Part shown: positions 43,901 through 55,900 of the stretch, in pieces
Layout: each line of letters begins with the position of its first letter
How positions within the stretch are numbered: position 1 is the stretch's first letter
Assembly: GCF_030814695.1 (NCBI RefSeq)
Contig: NZ_JAUSVL010000001.1
Location: 1,524,227 to 1,588,226 of the forward strand
DNA length: 64,000 nt
Source: Oligosphaera ethanolica
GTDB taxonomy: Bacteria > Verrucomicrobiota > Lentisphaeria > Oligosphaerales > Oligosphaeraceae
Direction of reading: 5' to 3'
Program-made: the position numbers and the translations under genes
The notes under the pieces: model-generated
Database searches by the model: none
Told to the model about the DNA's origin: nothing
Seen by the model: only the letters and a program-made list of their open reading frames with translations

Positions 43901-46900
43901 GGAAGGTCAAGGCGCCATTGCGGTTTTCGGCCGTCGCACCCAGGTCGTCGAAGTCGGCCGTCAGGACCGCCGTCGCGCCACTGGAAACAACCACGTCGTC
44001 AATGCCGAAGGCGCCGGTAGAGCCCAGCACGATGTCGGCCGTCGCAGCCGGCAGATCGGCCGCGAACATTGAACCGGTCGTCACGAAGTCGACATAGACG
44101 TCGTTAGCCAGTTCGTCGTAGCTCACCGTCAGGGTCAGGGCCGCGCCAACGCGCTCGGCCGTCACCTGGTACCACCCCGCGCCAGGCAGAGCGTCACTGG
44201 CAAGCTGATACTGGCCGATCGAGAAGACCACTTTGCCACCCACGAGCGCGACATTGAACTGGTCGAGGCCCACCGTGGTGGAGGCGCGGCTCACGAAGGT
44301 CGCGTCAGCGAGGTTGTCCAGGCGAGCCCAGAAGCTCACACTGAAGTCACCCGCAAGCACGATCTCCGCACCCGGGAAGGTCACCGTGTCAGCGGCGGCA
44401 AGCGCCATGTAGTGGTTGACGATGTTGTCAGCACTCGACAGCGGGTTGCGACCCGCAGTCACTTCGGCAAAGTCGTTCTGGCCGTCGTCATCCGTGTCAA
44501 CTTCCGTCGGGTCCGTACCCGCAAGCTGTTCCTGCAGGTTCGTCAGGCCGTCGAGGTCGAAGTCGCCGTTCGGGCCGACCGTGTTGTCGTTCGGGTCGGT
44601 CGCGCTCAGGAACTCATAGAGGTTGTTCAACCCGTCCGCATCGGCGTCGGCGAACTCTTCGCCAGCAGCGAGCAGGCGCTCGAAATTGGCCTGTTCCCAG
44701 CTGTCCAGGATGTTGTTCTCGTTGGCGTCGTCAACCCGGTCGTTGACCGTGAACACACCGAGAGTGATGTCGCCGTTGGTTTCCGGATCGCGATAGGTCT
44801 TGCCCGTCATCAGGAAGGTCAAGGCGCCATTGCGGTTTTCGGCCGTCGCACCCAGGTCGTCGAAGTCCGCCGTCAGGACCGCGGAGGCGCCAAGCGTCAC
44901 AACCACATCGTCGATGCCGAAAGCCCCCGTCGCACCCAGCACGATGTCCGCTTTCGAAGTCAGCAGATCGGCCGCGAACATCGATCCGGTCGTCACGAAG
45001 TCGACATAGACATCGTTACCCAGCTCGTCGTAGCTCACCGTCAGGGTCAGGGCCGAGCCAACGCGCTCAGCAGTCACCTGGTACCACCCGGCCGACGGCA
45101 GAGCGTCGCTGGAAAGCTGATAGGCACCCACCGAGAAGACCACCTTGCCGCCAGAGAGCGCCACCTTGAACTGGTCAAGGCCCACCGTGGTGGAGGCGCG
45201 GCTCACGAAGGTCGCGTCAGCGAGGTTGTCCAGGCGAGCCCAGAAGCTCACACTGAAGTCACCCGCAAGCACGATCTCCGCACCCGGGAAGGTCACCGTG
45301 TCAGCGGCGGCAAGCGCCATGTAGTGGTTGACGATGTTGTCAGCACTCGACAGCGGGTTGCGACCAGCCGTCACTTCGGCAAAGTCGTTCTGGCCGTCGT
45401 CATCCGTGTCAACTTCCGTCGGGTCCGTACCCGCAAGCTGTTCCTGCAGGTTCGTCAGGCCGTCGAGGTCGAAGTCGCCGTTCGGGCCAAAGGCCGCGTC
45501 GTTCGGGTCAGTCGTGCTCAGGAACTCATAGAGGTTGTTCAGGCCGTCGCCATCGGCGTCGGCAAACTCTTCGCCAGCAGCGAGCAGGCGACCGAAGTTC
45601 GTCTGTTCCCAGCTGTCCAGAATGTCGTTCGCGTTGGCGTCGTCAACCCGGTCGTTCGGGGTGAACCAGACATGTTTGAACGGATCAGCGACCGTGCCGG
45701 AACCACCGACATTGGCCACGCTCGGCGTGCCAGCGCTTTCCGGATCACGATAGGTCATGCCCGTCATCAGGGAAATCAAAGCGCCGGCTTTGTTTTCGAA
45801 GGTCGCCCCAAGGTCATCAAAGTCACTGGAGACCAACTGCGTACCAGCAACGGTCAAAGTCAGATCGTCAAGGCCAAAGCGTATCCCATTGCCAGAATTG
45901 CCGATCACAACATCCTTGCCCGTCGAGGCCGGAATGCTGCCGGCATTGTACGGCGTCGTAAAGACATGGTCGGTATAGACGTCATTGCCAAGAGCATCGT
46001 CCGAAACCGTCAGAGAGAGGGCATTGCCGGCAAGAGACGCCTGCACCCGGAACCAGGTGTGGGTCAACTCGGGATGTTCGACAACCGCAGTACTGGTCAC
46101 ACTGGTTGTGCCTACCGTGAATTTAACTTCACCGGCAGCAGTCAGTTCAACCGTGAACTGGAAACCCGAAACGTCCGCAGCGCGTTCCAGTAATACAGCG
46201 GCACCGCCGCCCAAATCGGTGTTGGCAACACGCGCCCAGAAGCTCAAACTGAAATTCCCGCTGACAACCAGGTCGCGGCCCGAATAACTCACCGTGCGAT
46301 CGGCGACCGGGAACGAAAGGTAGTGGTTCACGATGTTGTCGTCGCTGGAAAGCGGATCGCGGCCATTGGCCACTTCCTCGCCATCCTTCACACCATCATC
46401 GTCCGTGTCGGCAACCGTCGGGTCCGTCCCATAGAGCTGCTCGTAGTAGTTCGTCAAGAGGTCACCGTCGAAGTCGCCGTTCGGGCCGACCGTTGCGTCC
46501 TTCGGGTCGGTCTGGCTCAGGAACTCATAGAGGTTGTTCAGGCCATCCGCGTCCTCGTCGGCGAACTCTTCGCCGGCAGCCAGCAGGCGACCAAAGTTGT
46601 CCTGTTCCCAGGTATCAACGATGCCGTTGCTGTTGGCGTCATCCACGCGGTCGTTCAGGATGAACCAGACATGTTTGAACGGATCAGCGACCGTGCCGGA
46701 ACCACCGACATTGGCCACGCTCGGCGTGCCAGCGCTTTCCGGATCACGATAGGTCATGCCCGTCATCAGGGAGGTCAGAGCGCCGGCTTTGTTTTCGAAG
46801 GTCGCCCCAAGGTCATCAAAGTCGATGGAAATCAACTGCGTACCAGCAACGGTCAAAGTCAGATCATCAAGACCAATCTGAATACCATTGCCAGAATTGC

Positions 46901-49900
46901 CGATCACAACATCCTTGCCCGTCGAGGCCGGAATGCTGCCGGCATTATACGGCATCGTAAAGACATGGTCGGTATAGACGTCATTGCCAAGAGCATCGTC
47001 CGAAACCGTCAGAGAGAGGGCATTGCCGGCAAGAGACGCCTGCACCCGGAACCAGGTGTAGGTCAACTCGGGATGTTCTACGACCGCAGCACTGGTCACG
47101 CTGGTCGTGCCTACCGTGAAGATGACCTTGCCATCAGCAGTCAGTTCAACCTTGAACTGGCTCCCGGAAATATCCGCGGAACGCTCTAACAAAACCGCAG
47201 CAGTCGAACCAAGGTTCGTATTCGACACACGCGCCCAGAAGCTCACACTGAAATTCCCGTTGATGACCAGGTCGCTGCCAGGATAACGCACTGTACGTGC
47301 CGCAGGCATGCGCAGATAATGGTTCACGATGTTGTCGTCGCTGGAAAGCGGATCGCGGCCATTGGCCACTTCCTCGCCATCCTTCACACCATCATCGTCC
47401 GTGTCGGCAACCGTCGGGTCCGTCCCATAGAGCTGCTCGTAGTAGTTCGTCAAGAGGTCACCGTCGAAGTCGCCGTTCGGGCCAAAGGCCGCGTCGTTCG
47501 GGTCGGTCTGGCTCAGGAACTCATAGAGGTTGTTCAGGCCATCCGCGTCCTCGTCGGCGAACTCTTCGCCGGCAGCCAGCAGGCGACCAAAGTTGTCCTG
47601 TTCCCAGGTATCAACGATGCCGTTGCTGTTGGCGTCATCCACGCGGTCGTTCAGGATGAACCAGACATGTTTGAACGGATCAGCGACCGTGCCGGAACCA
47701 CCGACATTGGCCACGCTCGGCGTGCCAGCGCTTTCCGGATCACGATAGGTCATGCCCGTCATCAGGGAGGTCAGAGCGCCGGCTTTGTTTTCGAAGGTCG
47801 CCCCAAGGTCATCAAAGTCGATGGAAATCAACTGCGTACCAGCAACGGTCAAAGTCAGATCATCAAGACCAATCTGAATACCATTGCCAGAATTGCCGAT
47901 CACAACATCCTTGCCCGTCGAGGCCGGAATGCTGCCGGCATTATACGGCATCGTAAAGACATGGTCGGTATAGACGTCATTGCCAAGAGCATCGTCCGAA
48001 ACCGTCAGAGAGAGGGCATTGCCGGCAAGAGACGCCTGCACCCGGAACCAGGTGTAGGTCAACTCGGGATGTTCTACGACCGCAGCACTGGTCACGCTGG
48101 TCGTGCCTACCGTGAAGATGACCTTGCCATCAGCAGTCAGTTCAACCTTGAACTGGCTCCCGGAAATATCCGCGGAACGCTCTAACAAAACCGCAGCAGT
48201 CGAACCAAGGTTCGTATTCGACACACGCGCCCAGAAGCTTACGCTGAAATTCCCGTTGATGACCAGGTCGCTGCCAGGATAAGTCAAGGTACGGAGAGGA
48301 GGCATGCGCAGATAATGGTTCACGATGTTGTCATCGCTCGACAACGGATCGCGGCCTGCGGAAACTTCCTCGCCATCGGTCACGCCATCATCGTCGGTGT
48401 CCTTCACACTCGCATCCGTTCCGTAAAGCTGCTCATAGTAGTTAGACAGCCCGTCGGAGTCGGCATCGAGCACCGCATGATCTTCAGCTGTCTTGGGATT
48501 GCTGTCAACCAGGTATTCGTACAGGTTGTTCAGGCCATCTTCGTCGGCGTCCTCAAACTCCTCGCCGGAAGCAAGCAGGCGACCAAAGTTGTCCTGTTCC
48601 CAGCTGTCAACAATGCCGTTCTCATTGGCATCGTCCACGCGGTCATTGACCATGAAGCCCTGATGCGTGAGAAGCGCGGGCACGGTCACGGCCAGCGCCT
48701 CGCTGAACAGGCCGTTGGATTCCGGATCGCGGTAGGTCTTGCCCGCCATCAGCGAGATCAGAGCGCCATTGCGGTTTTCGGCCGCCAGGCCCAGGTCGTC
48801 GAAGGTGGCGTTGACCAAGGGCGTGGTCACGACGGTCGTCGTGGTCACGGGCTGGTTGTTGACGATGGTCGTCGTCGTGACCGTGCGCGTCGCGGCCAAC
48901 GTGAACGCGTCGATGCCGAAGGCGACTGCGCCGCCAATGACGACGTCAGCCGTCGATGCCGGCAGATCGGCCACCGCGAAGGCGGTCGTCGTCGTCTCGG
49001 ACACGACCACGTCGTTGCCCAGCTCGTCATAGCTGACGGTCAGGGTCATGGCGCCGTTATTCAGAGCGGCATTGACCTGGAACCAGGTGAACGTCTCGAC
49101 CGGATTCACAACGATCGCTGCGATCGTCACGCTCTTGGCGCCAACCGTGAAGACCACTTCGCGATCGGCAGTCAAGGCGACCTTGAACTGGCTGCCGGCG
49201 ATATCGGCGGCGCGCTCGACCAGCGTCAGGGCGGCGCCGAAGTCCGTGTTGTCCAAGCGGGCCCAGAAGTTCATGTTGAAGTTGCCGGTGATGGCCAGCG
49301 CCTCGCCAGGGAAGATCACGGTATTGTTGGCGATCACCTTGAAGTAGTGGTCAACCACATTGTCGTCGCTCGACAGCGGATCGCGGTCGAGATCGACCTC
49401 CTGCCGGTCCGTCAGCCCATCGTCGTCCGTATCGCGTTCACGGGGATCGGTGCCAAAGAGCTGCTCGTAGTAGTTGCTGAGTAGATCGCCATCCTTGTCG
49501 CCGTCGGGGCCATCAGCGGCATCGCGGGGATTAGTGCCCGAGAGATACTCGTAGAGGTTGTTGAGGCCATCGGCGTCGGCGTCGGCGAGGGCGTCGGCGG
49601 GATTGGCGGGATCGAGACCGTACTGGCGTTCCCACCAGTCGGGCATGAGGTCGCCATCGCTGTCGATGTCGCTCACCGGGGCTTCGCTGGTAGCGGCGAC
49701 GGTAGCTGCGCCCTTGAGTGTGGCGGCGTTGATCCAGGCATTGGCGGTATTGCCGGCAAACTGCCAGCCGGTCAGCCAGTCTTGCGGCTTGGCGAAGTTC
49801 TCGACTTTACCCTTCGCGGCGGCGTCGTACACGTCATCGAAGCGGAACCAGCCGACGAGGCCGGCGCGGTCGTTGGCGGCCAGCTCGGTGTTGTAGTTCA

Positions 49901-52900
49901 GCTGGATGTCGGTCGCGCTGCGGACGGCATTCCACATGCGCAGTTCGAATACAGAGCCGATCATGCCCTTGCCGATGTAGGCAGCGGGTGCGGCATCCAC
50001 GACAGTGCGCGGAGCGGCGACCAAGCTAACGCCGGGGGCGTAAACCAGGGCATTCTCGCCATTGATGTAGAAGGCGACGCTGTTGGGCTGGCCGGCGGCG
50101 GCGGGGCCGAAGGCCACGGCGACGTGCGTCCAGGTCTCACCGTCCATAGCCGGAATGGCCAGCGCCGACGTGACGGGCTTCTCGTTGCCAAGCTGATCGT
50201 GATAGGTCAGGCTGAGTTTGCCAGAATCCAGAAGCTCGAACTTGTAGTTGAAGAGGCCGGCGCCTACTTCGCGGGCGACGATGCTGCCCTGCCCCGCCGC
50301 TTTTGGTTTGATCCACGCTTCCAGGGTGAAGGCCGTGAAGGCGTAGTCCAGATGCATAGGCAGCTCGACGTAGTCTGCGGCGCCAGTCAGCACCAGTTCG
50401 CGGGCGATCAGCGGGCTGCGACTGTCAGCCGGGTCGCTGCCATCGTCAAATTCGTTGCGGTCCAGTTTGCCGTCCCAGTCGGTGTCGGCGGCGGCATCGT
50501 CGACCGGGATGGCACCCAGACGTGCAGCGGTGGCATTGTCCATCGGGAACGCCAAGAACTTCTCCGCACCGTCGGCGACGCCGTTGCTGTCCGTATCGTC
50601 GTTGTTGGGATTGTTGCCTGTGAGGTATTCGTACCAGTTGCTGAGGCCATCGTTGTCCCAGTCGTCATCTTTCATGTTGTTGTAATTCAGGAAATTGCTG
50701 TATTCGACAATAAAGCTGTCGGCATCGCGATAGGCGCCGTTACTGCCGGAGTAAATGGTGTTGCCGTCAACGGAATCATTCCAGAAGCCAACCACCAAAT
50801 TGGGATTTTGCTTGCCTTCGCCGACCAGCAGGACGTAGTCTTCGGAGGCATGCTGCGTACCGCCCCAGAAACCGTCATTGGGCTCGGCAGTCCGGCCCTG
50901 GGACCAGTTGCTGTAGCCGGAGGAGGCGAGCGGTGTGCCATTGACCCAGACGAAGTCGCCCTCATTGTTGACATCAGTCAGGCCGATCCAAGCTCCCCAG
51001 CGGCCCTGCAGCAGGTAATTGGCAACGAGGTCATTTTCACCCTGGCTGGTGATGATGGCGAGCTGGCCGCCAAGGGCAGCGGCCTGGCCGTTGGCGTAGG
51101 TCCAGGTCCAGGCAGTGGCATCCGAGAGGTCGCCGACCTGGTAGTAGTGGCCGTTATACTCGGTATTGATGCCGAGGGCTTGGGGCGTGGCGTACATTTC
51201 CGCCCACCAGTTCGGGATGGCGTTGGGACGCTCGTGGCTGACCGGCGCCCCTTCCGCCGCCAGCCAGGCCGACGTGCTGCCGGCCGCCGGATGTTTCAGT
51301 GCGTAGGCTTCGGCCGCGCTGCCCGGGAAGGGCCGCGTGAAGTCTTCCACCGTGCTGCCGCCGTCGTCGAAGCGGTAATACGCCAGCAAGCCGGCAGCTT
51401 GAATATCGCTGGCCAGGCGCATCTGCTCGCCGCCGATTTCGGAGAGCACGCGGGCATAGCCCCAGACGCGGACTTCGTCCAACAGACCACTGGTCTGTTG
51501 GGTCGCGCTGCTGCCGTTGCCGCCGAGGATGAGTTCGCCAAATGCGTCCGGATCGGGCAGGGTCGCACCGGCCGGCAGGGTAGTCGTGACGACGGTCAGG
51601 CCATCAACAACGATGCTGACCGTTCCGGCAGCGCGGTCAAGGACTGCGGCCAAGTGATGCCACCCGGCAAGGCTGGCGGCGCGCAAGTTGTACTGCGTGT
51701 TTTTAGCCGTCAGAATCGTCTTGACGGAAGCGGTGTCATAATACATCGCCTGGGCATAAGGATTGCCGGCAGCGCTGATACCCATCCTGAATACGCTGTC
51801 GCTGCCAATCACATAGTTGACCAGGAAGCCACCGTTGTCGTCAGTGCCGCTGTACTTGTACCAGGCCTCGAAGGTCATTGATGCACTACCCTGGAAACGG
51901 CGGGAGAACGGCACTTCCAGGCCGTTCGGAGCGTTGGCAGCCATCGAGGCCAGGTTAAGAGCTTTGGGCGGGGAAATCTCCGTCGCGGCAGCGCCGTCTC
52001 GGCGGGCGATGCTGTAGCGCGGGTTGGTCACCAGGCGGTGATTGGCAGTATTCCAGGTGGCTATTTCCTCGCCGTCTTTGAGGCCGTCGTCGTCCGTGTC
52101 AGCTAGATTGGGGTTGGTACGCCACTGCTGGGCTTGCGCCAAAGTCAGGCCGCTGCCGCCTGGGCAGGGAAGCACCAGTTGGGCGGAGTTGTCGGTATCG
52201 TAGGGATCAAACCCCATACGGAACTCGTAGTAGTCGTTGATGCCGTCCTGGTCATAGTCCGTCCACCAGGCGGTGCCATCGACGACATCGCGGCCGGCGG
52301 CGTTGATGCCGGCGGTAGTGAGATTGCCAAAGTGTTGGAGTTCCCAGAAGTCCGGCATGCTGTCGCCATCGCTGTCGCGATTCAGATAGGTAAATGTCTC
52401 ATCGCCTTCCTTGACCGCCGGCATAGGCAGACGTACAGCGGCGCCGGTGAGGACCAACGACGAGGACACGGCCTGGCGGCGTGTTGCCGGAAGCATGCTG
52501 CCGACAAATGAGCGTTTGGCATCTTCGAGGTACGTACCGGCATCATCGAAACGGAAATACGCCACCAGGGCATTCCAGCCAGGAGTGGAGTTGGTCAGGA
52601 ACATCCCGCGTTGATCGCGTATAGCATCGCCATAGCGGCCACGGACGTTGTTATTGCTATCAGTCTGTTGGGTTTGCCAGACGCGCACTTCGTCCATGGT
52701 CAGCTTCAATGCGCCCGTGCTGTCCGCGCCAGCGAAAATGAGCTCGCCGTCACAGGGCACGGTGTCACGCAAGCCCACGGCAACAAAGGTCTGGTCGTAT
52801 TCGAAGCCCTCGACCTGCGCAAAGAACGTGATGGTCATGGCATCGGGTTTGGTGCTGTTCAGTCGCGGAGGTTCCACAACAACGGCTGCATGTACCCAGC

Positions 52901-55900
52901 CATCAGCAGCAGTCAACGGCAAATCAGCGTAAGTGACAGGGACCAGCGTATCTTTCAAGTTGCGATATTTGAAAGTAAGCTTCCCGTCGACGAGGCCGAA
53001 CCAGAAGTCGTCTGCGACTGCGACGCCGTCTTTCCGTGCGGTTTTGCGTAGCAGTGAGCCAGAAGAGGCCGAGTCAGCATCCAGCTTGAACCACAACTCC
53101 AGGGTCAGAGGACGAGTCGGGTCAATGCGGCCGGCATCGAAACCGGCAACCTTCGCCGAGTCTGTCACAGCATCGGGCACATAAAGCGCGCCGTTTTTGA
53201 GTGGTGAGTAGGGATCCAGGGGGTCTGAATAAGCCGTGACTTCGGCGCCATCTTCCACATCGTCATCATCGGTATCTTTATTATTGGGATGGGTGCGCAG
53301 GTCCTGCTCTTCCAGGTTGGTCAGACTATCATTGTCCGTATCGACATCACCATCGTAAGTTCCGGGCGTGGTTTGGGGCTTGGTCGGATCCAAGCCAGCG
53401 AGGAATTCGTAATAGTCGCCAAGGTCGTCACGATCATAATCCGAGTTGGCATTGGCGGTCGTCAAGTTACCGAAGTACTGACGTTCCCACCAATCGGCAA
53501 TGCCATCGCCATCGCTATCGCGGCCAACTGAGGAGGTGCCGGGGATGTCGTCGACAGCGCTGTCGGTGACGGTTGTGCCCGTGGCCATTGCCGCATGACG
53601 CCAATTGTGCATCCAGTCATCGGCAAACACGGCGGCATTGTTTTGGACACTGCTGCCACCGTCATCGAACATGAACCAGCTCACCAGTGCCGCTTCATTG
53701 CCAGTCGGCTGGTCCTCGTATGTGGTCGTGCTGATCGCACGCACCGCATTCCACAAGCGCAGGTCGAAGAGCGCCCCATTCAGATAGCGCCCGCTGCGGA
53801 CCGCAACCGGGCCGGCTGCGGTCAGCAGGGGCACCCTGCTCGTACTGGGGAGCAACTGATCGGAAGCGTCCTGCCCGTTGACATAGAAACGAGCTTGGAA
53901 ACGATGGTAATCCGGAGAGGTCGTAACATTGCTGACGCGCCCGAAGGTGACCGCGACATGCGTCCAAACCGCATCGACGACTTTCACATTTGTGTCGTCC
54001 CTGGACGTAATCGTATGTAGCTGGGTCAGATCACCAGCGTTGTAATTGTAGTCCAATTGGAGACGGCCATCGTTCAAAATGACAAAGCGGTAATTGAACG
54101 CGGTGGCAGTGATCTGCCTTGACACGATCTCTGCAGGCGTGCCGACGGCAGGAAGAGCAGTGAGCTTGACCCATGCTTCCAAGGTGAAGCTGTCCATGGC
54201 ATACTGGGCCAAATTGGACAGCGCGAGATACTGGTTACCTGTGGCATCCAGGTTCAATTGACGCAAGGTCAGCGGTGAACGGGCGTTCAGTGGATCGGTT
54301 CCCGCCGTTTGTTCAGCCACGTCCGATTTTGTATCATCATCAAGATCGGTGCTGAAGCCCGGTATGGTGCCAAGTTCCTGAGCATCGAGATTGGTCATGC
54401 CATAGGCGCCAGTAATTTCGTTGCGATCGAACACGCCGTCGTTGTCCGTATCGGCGCGGTTAGGGGCCGTGCCACAGAGGTATTCGTACCAGATATTCAT
54501 TCCATCATTATCGGCATCGACGACCATCGCGCCAGTACCAAAGTACATGGTGGACCACCATGCCGGGAACTGCCCGGTGGGAATGCCAATATTATCCATC
54601 CACAAAGAGGAGTCGTTCTTCAGCCAGGCGGGAACGCCAATGGCCAGCGCATAGCGAGTATTGCGGTTGGGGTAAGGACGATCCGTCGCGTAAGCCCAGG
54701 CGTAGTCCTCAATGCTGGTGCCGGCGTCGTCAAAGCGATACCACAGTTCCAGGCCAGCCGGTACGGTCTCGTACACGACAAATTGGTTCTGCTCAATCTG
54801 TGCCAGCGTCCGCGCGCTCTTCCACACGCGCAGCTCATCCACATAACCCGTCGTCAGGAGGTCGGCCGCAAGAGCGCTGCCATTGCCGCCGATGAAGAGC
54901 GTGCCAGATGCAGGTTCGGCAAGCATTTCCTCGGCCGTGAAGTGGTAAGACGTCGTCGCCACGCCGTCAACATACAGCGACAAGCTGCGAGCCTGCTGAT
55001 CCAATACGGCCGCCAGGTGATGCCAGCCAGTAGTGTTGTCAAACGTGTAACCGCTGGCGGCGGTAGTTTTTGTCGTGCCATCTTTGAAGGTGACCTTGGC
55101 CTCCGGCTTGCCGGCGTCCATACGCAGACTGAACACCTCAACCGCAGGAGTGCCGACCATGTAGGCCAGCAGCACGCCAGTGCCGTCAGTCCCTGCTTTG
55201 TACCACATTTCGTAGGTCATTGACGTCGCATCATTGAAACGATGGCGGCCGTGGGGCGTCTCCAGACCCTTGGCGCCTGTGGCAGACGACAAATCAAGGA
55301 CTTTGTTCGGTGTGCGCACAAAGGTGCCCGCAATGTCTTCCATACGCGCCACGCTGTAGCGGGGGTTAGTCAGCAGGCTGTGGTCCTTGTCCAACGCGTA
55401 CCAGTCAGCTATTTCGGCCGCGTCACTGACGCCATCGTCATCGCTGTCATTGAGATTGGGATTGACCCGCCAGTATTGCGCACGCGCCAAGGTCAGGCCG
55501 CTACCGGCAGTGGCGCCGTCAACTTCGGTATTCATGGCAGTGGCATTTTCCCGCAGTGGATTGCTGCCGGTCATGAATTCGTAGTAGTCGTTAATGCCAT
55601 CGTCGTCGGTATCTGTCCACCAGATAGAACCATCGGGGCTGCTGATGGTGGCGGCAATCTGAGCGGTGCTCAGGTCACCAAACACCATGCGCTCCCAGAA
55701 GTCGGGCATGGAGTCATTGTCACTGTCGCCATATAAGTACTGGAAGGTCACGTCGTTGACATGGGAGGACTCGATTGCCACCATGTCACCATTTTCAATC
55801 GTGACGGCAGCCCGCAGCACATATTCGGGAATGACGTCAATTGACGAATAGCCGGCCAAGCTCATTGTTGCGTTCTCGGCGGTATGGCCGCCATCATCAA

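Larger units (their letters stand above)
37010..45640 (-). repeat. A/B unit array: seven 912-bp and two 1,026-bp in-frame repeats
   Basis: The recurring 'NIVNHYMALAAADTVTFPG' site marks seven A units at about 37,804, 38,716, 40,654, 41,566, 42,478, 44,416 and 45,328. The spacings are 912 or 1,938 (912+1,026) bp. Two B units ('DHYFALLAANTVSFPG') sit in the wider gaps. In protein order: A1 A2 B1 A3 A4 A5 B2 A6 A7, which is a 3,762-bp block (A A B A) present twice plus one extra A. All lengths are multiples of three. Each unit is one LamG-like domain plus TSP3 loops. DNA identity between units is very high; A1 is the most diverged. Confidence 0.9.

Noticed and set aside
37010-48345. CRISPR or satellite array
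   Set aside because: Units are about 1 kb, in frame, and encode folded LamG/TSP3 domains; there are no short repeats with unique spacers.
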